The notes under the pieces are model-generated. The model did not search any database, had not been told where the DNA came from, and worked only from the letters and a program-made list of their open reading frames with translations. The translations under genes and the position numbers were made by a program. 64,000 bases of DNA from contig CAJOJQ010000017.1 in assembly GCA_905234985.1 (NCBI GenBank), positions 43,191-107,190 of the forward strand, given 5' to 3'. Every line of letters begins with the position of its first letter. The first letter of the stretch is position 1. Positions 15,303-23,281 of the stretch are shown piece after piece. Source of the stretch: an uncultured Christensenellaceae bacterium (GTDB lineage: Bacteria > Bacillota > Clostridia > Christensenellales > Aristaeellaceae).

Positions 15303-16931
15303 TCATCCATTGTTTTCCTTTTTTTGCCGGGCGCGGCGCTGCTTCACGGTCTCAAGCAGCCAATACGCCGCGATCAGCACCCAGGCGGCGGCCAGCGTGG
15401 CCAGCAGCGCCACGGCGGTGCCGGGCAATTCGCCCAATTGGGTCTTGCTGCTGCCCGCTTCGTTGGCCTCGTTGGCGTTCTGGTCCAGGCGGTACAGGGA
15501 GTTGATTTGGCTGTACAGGGATTCAATGAAAGCGTCGTCCACCGGGTTATTTCGGCGCACGTTTTTGACTACATACTCGATCAGCTGCCCGGCGGCGTCC
15601 CGCAGGGAGGCGGAGCCGTTGAACACCGGGGTGACGAAGGTGTTGGCCGTGTTCGCCATGAGCAGCTCCGCCGCGTCTAACTTGACGGAGTAATACGTTT
15701 CATTGTCCTCGCCCTTGCGGCTCAAATAGTCCTGGTATTCGGCGGTCTGCTGAGCTTTCAGGGTCACAGGCACGTAGCCCTCCGTGAGGGCGTAGCCCAC
15801 CTGCACCGGATCGCTTAACAGATATTGGGCGAACAGCCAGGCCGCCAGCACCTCCTGGGGGTCTTCTTTGTTAAAGACGCACACGGAGGGACCCTGCGAG
15901 ATCATGATGGGATGCTCCGGGTCGAACTGGGGAATGGGGCGTACCACGATTTCAAAATCCACCACCTGATCGGCGGCGATGTCCATATTGGGGGCGTGGG
16001 GACCCATCCAGGTGGCCCCGGCGGTGGAGTCCGCCGCGAAGACGCACTGGCCCGCGTTCAGGAAGTTGCCGGGATAGCTGGAGATTTTGAAGGTGGAGAA
16101 CGCGCCGGTCTGCACGTGATCCCGCACGGTGTACAGCAGCTCTTTGGTGGTATCGTTGAAAATCAGAATGTCTCCCGCCGCGGTGGAGTAGGGGGCGTCC
16201 TTCTGCTTTAACATCTGGATCATCATATTGTCCGTGGACTTATAGATGAAGGGGATCATGGTCTTCTGGCCGTTCAGCAGGTAATTGCCGTCCTCGTCCT
16301 TCTGCGCGGCGGCGTCGGCCACCTCCCACACAAAATCCCAGGTTGGTACGTCCGGCACCGTGTAGCCAAGCTTTTCCACGAAGGTTTTGTTGATGTACAG
16401 CGCTTCCGTGGAGCGCATGAAGGGAATGGCGAAGGTTTGACCGCCGATCTTGCATTCCTCTAAGAACTGGGGCACCATTTCGGAAAGAGAAGGGCTGTCG
16501 AACCGCACCTCGCTGCCCCCAAGGCCGTACTTTTCATTGACAAACAGCTCGTCCAGGGGGACGACCACGTTCTCGCCAATCAGGTACTTGGCGATGTGGT
16601 CGGGATAGGTGATGCACACGTTGGGAGTGGTGTTGGTGGCGATGTTGGTGATCACGTCGTCGTGAATGCGGCCGTAATCGGTGTACAGGCGAATGTTCAC
16701 ATGAATGTTGGGATACAGGGCCTGGAAGGTCTCGATGGCTTTTTCATACACGGCGGTCTGGGATCGGTTGGTATCGTTCTTGGCCCAGAAGGTGATTTTG
16801 TATTCCCGGCTGGCGTCAAAAGCCGCGGGAACCGCGAAGGCGCTGGAATCCTGGGAGCCGTGGCAGCCCGTCATCGTAAGGCACAGGGACAGGAGCAGGG
16901 CGAATACCAAAGCAATCTTGATCTTTCTCAT
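15303..16931 (-). CDS. ABC importer solute-binding lipoprotein with a C-terminal transmembrane helix
   Basis: A sugar-type (CUT1) extracellular binding protein of 542 residues. A lipoprotein signal ends at TMTGC (Cys23), and YKITFWAKNDTNRSQ starts the usual N-terminal lobe. Unusually, the C-terminus adds a hydrophobic helix (about residues 505-528) followed by a basic tail (KQRRARQKKENN), so the protein appears anchored twice. Its ATG overlaps the stop of the upstream permease gene. It is the last gene of an ATPase-permease-permease-binding protein operon. The substrate is not evident, but carbohydrate or glycerol-phosphate-type ligands are likely. Confidence 0.85.
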   Translation of the reverse strand: MRKIKIALVFALLLSLCLTMTGCHGSQDSSAFAVPAAFDASREYKITFWAKNDTNRSQTAVYEKAIETFQALYPNIHVNIRLYTDYGRIHDDVITNIATNTTPNVCITYPDHIAKYLIGENVVVPLDELFVNEKYGLGGSEVRFDSPSLSEMVPQFLEECKIGGQTFAIPFMRSTEALYINKTFVEKLGYTVPDVPTWDFVWEVADAAAQKDEDGNYLLNGQKTMIPFIYKSTDNMMIQMLKQKDAPYSTAAGDILIFNDTTKELLYTVRDHVQTGAFSTFKISSYPGNFLNAGQCVFAADSTAGATWMGPHAPNMDIAADQVVDFEIVVRPIPQFDPEHPIMISQGPSVCVFNKEDPQEVLAAWLFAQYLLSDPVQVGYALTEGYVPVTLKAQQTAEYQDYLSRKGEDNETYYSVKLDAAELLMANTANTFVTPVFNGSASLRDAAGQLIEYVVKNVRRNNPVDDAFIESLYSQINSLYRLDQNANEANEAGSSKTQLGELPGTAVALLATLAAAWVLIAAYWLLETVKQRRARQKKENNG

Positions 16932-17803
16932 CCCTTTGTACCTCCCCGGGAGACCCCCGCCATGACTTTTTTGCGGAAAATCAGGAACAGCACGATCAGC
17001 GGCACGGAAATGACCACCACCGCCGCCATCATGGCGGGAATGTTTTCCCGGCCAAGGCCGCTTTCCCGGATTTCCTGAATGCCGTTGGAAACCAGGAAGT
17101 AATTGGCGTTATCGGTGATCAGGCGGGGCCACACGTAGGAATTCCAGCACTCGATCACCTTGAGGATCACGATGGTCACCAGGGTGGGCTTGCTGATGGG
17201 GATCATCACCCGCGTCAGGTATTTGAAATCCGATGTGCCGTCCACCCGGGCCGCCTTGTACAATTCGTCCGGTATCTGCTCAAAGTTTTCTTTCAGCAGG
17301 TAAATGTAGAACACGCTGGTCACCGAGGGCAGAATCAGGCCCGTAAAGGTGTTGCGCAGGTTCAAATTGGTGATGGTAACGAAATTGGTGATCACCACCA
17401 GTTCGTTGGGGATCATCATGAGGGACAGGAACAGGGTAAAGGCGATGGTTTTTCCCGGAAAATCCAGCCGGGCGAAAGCAAAGGCCGCCGGGATGATCAC
17501 CGCCATCATCAGCCCCGTGGTGACCACGGTGTAAAGGACGGTGTTCAGGAAATACCGCCCCAGGGGCGCGGTGGTGAAAGCCGCCTGATAGCTTTGCAGG
17601 GTGGGGGCCAGGGTAAAGAACTGGGGAATACGTTCAGCGCTGTAGGAGCTGTAGCTCTTGACGGAGGTGAGCAGCATCCAGTAGAAGGGGAACAGCACCA
17701 TCACGGCCCACACGGTCAGCATTACGTAGTCCGCCGCCGTAAAGGCCCGCTTGCGGAAAGCGGCGCGGCGTTCGATTTTGTCAAAGTCCAATTTCTTTTC
17801 CAT
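16928..17803 (-). CDS. CUT1 ABC importer permease, MalG/UgpE-type
   Basis: A 291-residue inner-membrane permease with six predicted helices. The cytoplasmic EAA loop DELYKAARVDGTSDFKYL (about residues 190-207) docks to the ATPase. It partners the permease encoded just upstream and the binding protein whose start overlaps its stop. Confidence 0.92.
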   Translation of the reverse strand: MEKKLDFDKIERRAAFRKRAFTAADYVMLTVWAVMVLFPFYWMLLTSVKSYSSYSAERIPQFFTLAPTLQSYQAAFTTAPLGRYFLNTVLYTVVTTGLMMAVIIPAAFAFARLDFPGKTIAFTLFLSLMMIPNELVVITNFVTITNLNLRNTFTGLILPSVTSVFYIYLLKENFEQIPDELYKAARVDGTSDFKYLTRVMIPISKPTLVTIVILKVIECWNSYVWPRLITDNANYFLVSNGIQEIRESGLGRENIPAMMAAVVVISVPLIVLFLIFRKKVMAGVSRGGTKG

Positions 17804-17816
17804 TGCGCCTGCCCCC

Positions 17817-18707
17817 TCAGTAGTGTACGCTCTTCTTGCTGATCATCAGGTTAATGCAGGTGATGGTCAGCACGATGGCGAACAGGATCAGCGCGGCGGC
17901 GGAAGCGAAGGAGGGATAGCCGCCGCTGTTGCCGTACAGCATATCGTACACATAGCCCACGATGGTGTTCATGCCCGCGACATTCAGGTTTGTGCCAAAC
18001 AGGGCGATGGCGTCGCTATACGCCTTGAAGGCCCCAATAAAGCCTGTGATCACCAAATAGAAGATCATGGGGGAGATCATGGGCAGAGTGATTTTATAGA
18101 AGATGCGGAAGGACCTGGTGCCGTCCATCTTGGCCGCGCTGTAATATTCCGGGTTCACGGATGCCAAAGCGCTGGTCAAAATCAATATTTTGAAGGGCAA
18201 GACCACCCAGATGGTGTAGAAGCACAGCACGAACATCTTGGCCCAGTACGGCCCGTCGATGAAGTCCACGCTCTGGCCGCCGAACCACTGGATCATCAGG
18301 TTGATGAGGCCGTCGGTGTAGGCGGTTTTCTTGAACAGGATCATGAACACCAGCCCCACGGCCAGGGTGTTGGTCACGTAGGGCAAAAAATACACAGTCT
18401 GGAACAGGTTGCGCAGGGGCTTGATGGCGTTGAGACCCAGGGAAATGCAAAGCGCGATCAGGGTGGACAGGGGCACCGTGATGATGACCAGCAAGAAGGT
18501 ATTCTTCACCGCCTGGAGGAAATAGGGGTCCCGCAGCACGTAGGAATAATTGTACAGCCCCACGCCGAAATAGGTCTGGCTAGCGGAATTGTACCCTTCT
18601 TCAAAGGAATACACCAGCACGTCGATGAGGGGGTACACCATGAACGCGCCTAAGAACAGCATGGCCGGCAGCAGGTACAGCCAGCCCTTCATACTTCTTT
18701 TTTTCAT
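17817..18707 (-). CDS. CUT1 ABC importer permease, MalF/UgpA-type
   Basis: A 296-residue permease. The N-terminal helix is preceded by a basic MKKRSMKG, and the EAA loop NPEYYSAAKMDGTRSFRI falls near residue 195. GGAGG precedes the ATG. It follows the ATPase gene by 18 bp and precedes the second permease by 13 bp, forming the usual heterodimer. Confidence 0.92.
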   Translation of the reverse strand: MKKRSMKGWLYLLPAMLFLGAFMVYPLIDVLVYSFEEGYNSASQTYFGVGLYNYSYVLRDPYFLQAVKNTFLLVIITVPLSTLIALCISLGLNAIKPLRNLFQTVYFLPYVTNTLAVGLVFMILFKKTAYTDGLINLMIQWFGGQSVDFIDGPYWAKMFVLCFYTIWVVLPFKILILTSALASVNPEYYSAAKMDGTRSFRIFYKITLPMISPMIFYLVITGFIGAFKAYSDAIALFGTNLNVAGMNTIVGYVYDMLYGNSGGYPSFASAAALILFAIVLTITCINLMISKKSVHY

Positions 18708-18725
18708 TGCCGTCCTCCGTTTCCC

Positions 18726-19826
18726 TTAGTAAGCGTCCACGGGAATGCGTTCTTCCGTGTCCGCCTTGAACAGGAACACCTTGTCCGGCATGAGGGAGAA
18801 ACGCACGGTGGGCGCCCCTTTATCCACCTTGTTCCGGGCGGGAATGATGGAGCGGATCTGCACGTTCCGGCTGGCGGGATGGGTGGAAACCACGCTGGTG
18901 TCCCGGCCCATGACCTCCACGCGCTCGAGCTTCACTTCCATGGGGCCGTTTTCATCCAGAATGAAGCCCTCGGGACGGACGCCCACGGCCACTTTTTGGT
19001 CGGCGACGCCGGGCACGTCCAGCACGGCCTGGTCGCCCAAATACAGCTTTCCTTTTTTCACTTCGCCGTCGAACACGTTGATGGGCGGCACGCCGAGGAA
19101 CGTGGCGACGAACAGGTTCACGGGGTCGTCGTATACCTCCTGGGGCGCGCCGATCTGCTGGAGGATGCCCGCCTTCATCACCACGATCATATCCGAAATG
19201 CTCATGGCCTCGTCCTGGTCGTGGGTGACGAAAATGGTGGTGATGCCCGTTTCCTGCTGGATGCGGCGGATTTCTTCACGGGTCTGCAAACGGAGCCGCG
19301 CGTCCAGGTTGGACAGTGGCTCGTCCAGCAGCAAGACCCGGGGCATTTTCACCAGCGCCCGGGCGATGGCGACGCGCTGCTGTTGGCCGCCGGACATTTC
19401 GCTGGGCTTGCGGTCCAGCAATCCGTCGATCTGCACCAGCTTGGCGGCTTTCTTTGCCCGCTCGATCATCTGGGGCTTGGTGGGCCTGTCCGCGCCCTTC
19501 AGGTTTTGCAGGGGGAACATGATGTTTTCCAGCACCGTCAGGTGGGGATACAGGGCGTAATTCTGAAACACCAGGCCCACACCCCGGTTTTCCGGCGGCA
19601 GGCGGGTCACGTCGTCGTCCCCAAACAGAATCCTGCCGCTGGTGGGGGCTTCCAGGCCGGAAATCAGGTTCAGGGTGGTGCTTTTTCCGCAGCCGGAGGG
19701 ACCCAGCAGGCCGATGAGCTTGCCGTCGGGAATTTCAAAATCGAAATCGTTCACAGCGATCACGTCGTCGCCCTTTTTGCTGCGGCTGGGGAACCGCTTA
19801 GTCAGGTGTTCCAGTACGACTTTCAT
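18726..19826 (-). CDS. CUT1 ABC importer ATPase (UgpC/MsmX/MalK-type)
   Basis: The 366-residue ATPase has Walker A GPSGCGKST, signature MSGGQQQR, Walker B VLLLDEP and the switch region THDQDEA, followed by a C-terminal OB-type regulatory domain. I start it at 19826, behind a GGAAGGAT Shine-Dalgarno. The frame is open for 28 more codons through the promoter. Enzymes of this type often serve several importers. The FMN-controlled importer at 23.3-26.3 kb has no ATPase of its own and could use this one, which is inference. Confidence 0.93.
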   Translation of the reverse strand: MKVVLEHLTKRFPSRSKKGDDVIAVNDFDFEIPDGKLIGLLGPSGCGKSTTLNLISGLEAPTSGRILFGDDDVTRLPPENRGVGLVFQNYALYPHLTVLENIMFPLQNLKGADRPTKPQMIERAKKAAKLVQIDGLLDRKPSEMSGGQQQRVAIARALVKMPRVLLLDEPLSNLDARLRLQTREEIRRIQQETGITTIFVTHDQDEAMSISDMIVVMKAGILQQIGAPQEVYDDPVNLFVATFLGVPPINVFDGEVKKGKLYLGDQAVLDVPGVADQKVAVGVRPEGFILDENGPMEVKLERVEVMGRDTSVVSTHPASRNVQIRSIIPARNKVDKGAPTVRFSLMPDKVFLFKADTEERIPVDAY

Positions 19827-19881
19827 GGCAATCCTTCCCTTTTTACAATGTATTTCCGTATTCTCTTGGATTTCCGTCTTT

Positions 19882-19910
19882 ATTGTATTTCCGCGGGGTC
19901 CGGTTGTCAA
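19882..19910 (-). promoter_or_regulatory. Promoter of the CUT1 importer operon
   Basis: Minus strand: TTGACA (19905-19910), 17-bp spacer, TACAAT (19882-19887), beginning only a few bases past the stop of the upstream cyclo-ligase gene. I saw no clear catabolite-responsive site. Confidence 0.82.
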
Positions 19911-19914
19911 TATG

Positions 19915-20490
19915 TCAGGACGAAAAGGTTCCTTCTTCCGTGATCACCGCGTCCATGGGCGCGTCCAGCTGATCCGTGGGCAGGTCGGTAAGCAGCAAGG
20001 CGTGAAAGCACAGGCACAGGCGGGGCATGGGATGGGCGCGGAGGAACCGGTCATAATATCCCGCGCCGTGCCCCAGGCGCTTCCCCTCGGCTGTGGCGGA
20101 CACGCAGGGCACCACGGCTAAATCAATAGCAGGCAAGAGGCCATCCGCCGGGGCGCCGACCGGTTCAGGGACGCCATACGCGCCGGGAGCAAGATCATCC
20201 CAGCCGAAAACGCGCACGGCGTCCATGCGGCCCTGCCCGGAGCATTTGGGCACATAGACCGCTTTTCCTGCTTTCCAAGCATCCTCCATGATAGCACAGG
20301 TGTCCGGTTCCTGTTCCGTACTTACGTAAACGAACAGGGAGGCGGCCTGCCGGTACAGGGGAGAGGATAATACTTGCACCGTGATTTTCCCGCTGGCTTC
20401 TTTTAAGGCACTGGATGGAAAATTGCTGATGATTTTTGCGGCTTCCTGCCGCAGCCACTTTTTTTCTAAGGCCAAATCGTTTTTTTGCAT
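19915..20490 (-). CDS. 5-formyltetrahydrofolate cyclo-ligase
   Basis: ATP-dependent conversion of 5-formyl-THF to 5,10-methenyl-THF, rescuing a stored folate. The 191-residue protein has the N-terminal basic LRQEAAKII, VYVPKC (about residue 75) and the signature RLGHGAGYYDRFL (about residue 140). The start at 20490 is set by GGAGG eight bases upstream. An upstream in-frame extension would run through a hairpin region and is rejected. It is divergently oriented from the CDF exporter. Confidence 0.92.
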   Translation of the reverse strand: MQKNDLALEKKWLRQEAAKIISNFPSSALKEASGKITVQVLSSPLYRQAASLFVYVSTEQEPDTCAIMEDAWKAGKAVYVPKCSGQGRMDAVRVFGWDDLAPGAYGVPEPVGAPADGLLPAIDLAVVPCVSATAEGKRLGHGAGYYDRFLRAHPMPRLCLCFHALLLTDLPTDQLDAPMDAVITEEGTFSS

Positions 20491-20515
20491 CCGTAAAGCC
20501 TCCGAACGGTTAGTC

Positions 20516-20544
20516 TTGCCTTTTTGCGTTTGTTTCGGTATAAT
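20516..20544 (+). promoter_or_regulatory. Promoter of the CDF exporter leader
   Basis: TTGCCT (20516-20521), 17-bp spacer, TATAAT (20539-20544). Transcription from about 20551 gives a ~200-nt leader before the ATG at 20754. Confidence 0.72.
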
Positions 20545-20618
20545 GATTAGGAAAACCGGAGGTTTTCCGGGTCGGCGGGCAAGCGAGCGCAGCGAGTTGC
20601 GCAGCACGCCGACAATCA
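20540..20618 (+). repeat. 79-bp leader repeat, copy 1
   Basis: Consists of a hairpin GGAAAACC/GGTTTTCC and a second helix GTCGGCG/CGCCGAC. It matches 61409-61487 (opposite strand) over all 79 positions with about 13 differences, one of them a compensated base pair. In both places the element precedes a gene in the same relative orientation. Confidence 0.75.
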
Positions 20619-20753
20619 GATCAAATTGATCAGGCCCTTGGGAGCCGGGCCGCGCGGGCGGCAGCGGGAAAAAGAATGAATTCCGCGGGACAGACATACA
20701 CTGCTTTGTTCCCGCGTTTTTTGCGTAGAAAACAACTGGAAGGAGCTGGAAAT
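20619..20753 (+). promoter_or_regulatory. Candidate attenuator in the CDF exporter leader
   Basis: An intrinsic terminator CGCGGGA (20684-20690)/TCCCGCG (20710-20716) with six U residues lies ~30 nt before the Shine-Dalgarno. An alternative pairing, GCGGGAA (20664-20670) with TTCCCGC (20709-20715), would exclude it. A terminator between promoter and gene suggests riboswitch-like control, perhaps by metal. It does not match any riboswitch consensus I know. Confidence 0.5.
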
Positions 20754-21641
20754 ATGGAAAACACCGCTAAGGTCGCCATGCGGGTTTCCAAAATGACCAT
20801 CTTATGGAATACGGCCCTGTCCGCCGTGAAGCTGCTGGCGGGGCTGCTTGCCCATTCCGGGGCCATGGTGTCCGACGCGGTGCATTCCATGTCGGACGTG
20901 TTCAGCACGGTGATCGTCATGTTCGGCGTGCGGGCGGCGGAAAAAGCCTCCGATAAAGAGCATCCTTTCGGCCACGAGCGCATGGAGTGCGTGGCGGCCA
21001 TCGTGCTGGCCGTGGTGCTTTTGATCACCGGCCTCATGATCGGGTATGAAGGGGTCATGAAGATCATGTCCGCCGACGTTGCCCCCCTGGAAGCCCCCGG
21101 CGTGCTGGCCCTGATCGCCGCCCTCGTGTCCATCGCGGTGAAGGAGGGCATGTACCGCTATACCGTCAAGGCCGCCAAGGCCATTGATTCCAACGCCCTC
21201 AAAGCCGACGCCTGGCATCATCGGTCCGACGCCTTGAGTTCCATCGGCGCGCTGATCGGCATCGCCGGGGCGCGGATGGGCCTGCCGGTACTGGACCCCG
21301 TCGCCAGCGTGGGCATTTGCCTGTTCATCGGCAAGGCAGCTTACGATATTTTCCGGGACGCCATCGACAAAATGGTGGACCGGAGCTGCGACGCGGAAAC
21401 GGAAAAGGCCCTGCGGGAATGCGCCCTGAACCATCCCGGCATTCAGGCCGTGGATCGGCTCATGACCCGGCAGTTCGGCAATCGCATCTACGTAGAAATG
21501 GAAGTGTCGGTGGACGGGAGCCTGCCCCTGAACGAGGCTCACGATATCGCCGAGCAGGTACACGACGATATCGAAAAACAGTTCCCTAAGGTAAAGCACA
21601 TCATGATCCACGAAAACCCCACAATGGAAAGTGAAAAGTGA
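20754..21641 (+). CDS. Cation diffusion facilitator (CDF) metal exporter
   Basis: A 295-residue antiporter exporting divalent metal (Zn, Fe, Mn or Co). It has six helices, the metal-site motifs HSMSD (about residue 45) and HHRSD (about residue 157), and a C-terminal cytoplasmic dimerisation domain from about residue 210. AAGGAG precedes the ATG at 20754. The frame opens at 20676 but the extension overlaps the leader terminator. The last codons (MESEK and stop) lie within the left arm of heptamer element B, so the C-terminus seems to have been rewritten by the element. Confidence 0.92.
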   Translation: MENTAKVAMRVSKMTILWNTALSAVKLLAGLLAHSGAMVSDAVHSMSDVFSTVIVMFGVRAAEKASDKEHPFGHERMECVAAIVLAVVLLITGLMIGYEGVMKIMSADVAPLEAPGVLALIAALVSIAVKEGMYRYTVKAAKAIDSNALKADAWHHRSDALSSIGALIGIAGARMGLPVLDPVASVGICLFIGKAAYDIFRDAIDKMVDRSCDAETEKALRECALNHPGIQAVDRLMTRQFGNRIYVEMEVSVDGSLPLNEAHDIAEQVHDDIEKQFPKVKHIMIHENPTMESEK

Positions 21642-21741
21642 AAAGTGGAAAGTGGAAATTAAAAGTGGAAAGTCAAATCGTGGATGCCGTTTGATAGTCA
21701 GACAATCAAATCTCCACTTTTCACTTTCCACTTTTCACTTT
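21624..21741. repeat. Heptamer inverted-repeat element B
   Basis: The left arm (21624-21673) uses units of the GTGGAAA/GTGAAAA type. The right arm (21713-21740) uses CCACTTT/TCACTTT, the reverse complement. It lies between two convergent genes. The left arm includes the end of the CDF coding sequence, and the right arm abuts the fucosidase stop. It is probably also a bidirectional terminator. Confidence 0.8.
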
Positions 21742-23093
21742 TATTCAATTCGGAATGCGGGAGCAATAGGATTGCTGCCTACAAGGATTTCCGGCAGGTG
21801 TACAAGCAAGCCGCTGTTCGTGCGTTCAAAAGGAAGAGAGGCTTCCAGGCCCAGCAGGGTGAGCTTCCGGGCGGCGTGGGGCCAGGGGATCAGCAGGGAG
21901 GCTGGCAGTTTTTCTCCTTCGGGCAGGCGCAGGAGGGCGTAGTGGATATCGCCATTGCGGGTAAAAGCCACGGCTCCCTGTTCGTTGGGGTCGGCCAGAC
22001 GGGTGCCGTAAATGGCTTCCCCGTTGTCTTTGAGCCAAGCGCCCAGGCCGTCCACCGCTTTTACGGCGGGTTCGGGCAGCCTGCCGTCCGGCTGGGGGGC
22101 GATGTTCAGGGCCAAATTACCGCCTCGGCATACCACGTCGATCAGCAGGTGTACAAGCTGGCGGGGCGTTTTGTAGGTTTCGTCGAACCGGTAGGAGAAG
22201 GCCGTGCCCACGGTGACGCAGCTTTCCCAGGGCACGCGGATGGGGGAGGCGGGCACGCTCTGCTCGGGGGTGATGTAGTTTTCGTTGGGGCCGCCGATGG
22301 TGCGGTCGGCGCTGAGCAGGCCAGGCCGAATTTTCCGGGCCTTCGCCATGAATTCAGACAGGCGGATGTCCTGACCGTTCTGCGGCCCCACCTGACCGCC
22401 GTCCAGCCATAGCACTTCAATGGGACCCAAATCCCGCACCAGCTCCAGGAGCTGATTATGGGTGTACTGTACGTATAGCTCCCAGATTTCGGGATGGGCC
22501 TGTGGGTCGTAGGTGGGATTGCGGTCATAGGCCACGGGCTTTTCCATGCCCTCCGCCCAATACCAGGGGCAGTGCCAGTCCGGCTTGGAAAAATAGGGGG
22601 CGATGGCGACGCCCCGGGCGCGGAAGGCGTCGAACACCGCCTTGGCGACGTTGGCGTATTTGTGGGTGTGGAAAGGGCAGCTCGGGGCCGTCACCTTGTA
22701 ATCGGTGTACTTCGTATCGAACAGGCAGAAGCCGTCGTGGTGCTTGGTGGTGAAAATCAGATATTTGAAGCCGTTCCGAGCGGCCACGTCCGCCCAAACT
22801 TCTGGCTGGAGGCGCACGGGATTGAAGCTCTTTTTCAGATTCTCGTACTGGGCGCGGAAGGCTTTGCCATCCGTTTCCCAGTCGATTTCCGTGCGGCTCC
22901 AGTCCGCGTCGCCGTCGGAAAGAGGCCAGGATTCGCAGATGCCCAGCTGGGAATAGAGGCCGAAGTGCATCATCAGCCCTAACTTCTGATCCTGAAACCA
23001 TTCCAATTTTTCCCGCACCAGCGGATCGTCGGGGCACACGTATTCCTCCTCCCGGCTGCACCCGTGCATGCCGTTGATGATCGCGTCTGCCAT
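21741..23093 (-). CDS. Alpha-L-fucosidase, GH29
   Basis: Releases alpha-linked fucose from host or plant glycans. The 450-residue protein has WFQDQKLGLMMHFGLYS at the N-terminus, YLIFTTKHHDGFCLFDTK (about residue 110) and LWLDGGQ, whose Asp (about residue 237) is the likely nucleophile. There is no signal peptide, so it is cytoplasmic and probably acts on imported oligosaccharides. I use the ATG at 23093, nine bases after GAGGGGG, rather than the TTG at 23099. It lies downstream of the FMN-controlled importer but is separated from it by heptamer element C. Confidence 0.88.
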   Translation of the reverse strand: MADAIINGMHGCSREEEYVCPDDPLVREKLEWFQDQKLGLMMHFGLYSQLGICESWPLSDGDADWSRTEIDWETDGKAFRAQYENLKKSFNPVRLQPEVWADVAARNGFKYLIFTTKHHDGFCLFDTKYTDYKVTAPSCPFHTHKYANVAKAVFDAFRARGVAIAPYFSKPDWHCPWYWAEGMEKPVAYDRNPTYDPQAHPEIWELYVQYTHNQLLELVRDLGPIEVLWLDGGQVGPQNGQDIRLSEFMAKARKIRPGLLSADRTIGGPNENYITPEQSVPASPIRVPWESCVTVGTAFSYRFDETYKTPRQLVHLLIDVVCRGGNLALNIAPQPDGRLPEPAVKAVDGLGAWLKDNGEAIYGTRLADPNEQGAVAFTRNGDIHYALLRLPEGEKLPASLLIPWPHAARKLTLLGLEASLPFERTNSGLLVHLPEILVGSNPIAPAFRIE

Positions 23094-23148
23094 GAGCAAA
23101 GCCCCCTCATAGTTGTGTTATGATTATTAAGCGTGTATGCCAGCGTTT

Positions 23149-23274
23149 AGAGTTGAGAGTTGAGAGTGGAGAGTTGAGATTGATTTTGTTTTCTACATCC
23201 ATAACCCAGTGTGGAATTGTAGAACCATCTGTATCTCAACTCTCAACTCTTAACTCTCTACTCTCTACTCTCTG
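23149..23274. repeat. Heptamer inverted-repeat element C
   Basis: The left arm (23149-23180) has four AGAGTTG-type units ending AGAT. The right arm (23233-23274) begins ATCT and has CAACTCT, TAACTCT and CTACTCT units, one or two more than the left. Centre ~52 bp. The right arm ends 7 bp from the stop of the binding-protein gene at 23282. Confidence 0.8.
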
Positions 23275-23281
23275 CAACGGG

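Noticed and set aside
20551..20727. 6S RNA beside the 5-formyl-THF cyclo-ligase gene
   Set aside because: The position and ~175-nt length fit, but the sequence forms several separate hairpins rather than one long helix with a central bubble, and the ends do not pair.
20551..20753. yybP-ykoY (Mn) riboswitch in the CDF exporter leader
   Set aside because: I could not find the conserved internal-loop sequences of that class; only the terminator architecture fits.
23149..23274. Possible CRISPR array in the short tandem repeats
   Set aside because: Units are 7 bp without spacers and the arms are inverted. No cas genes are present.
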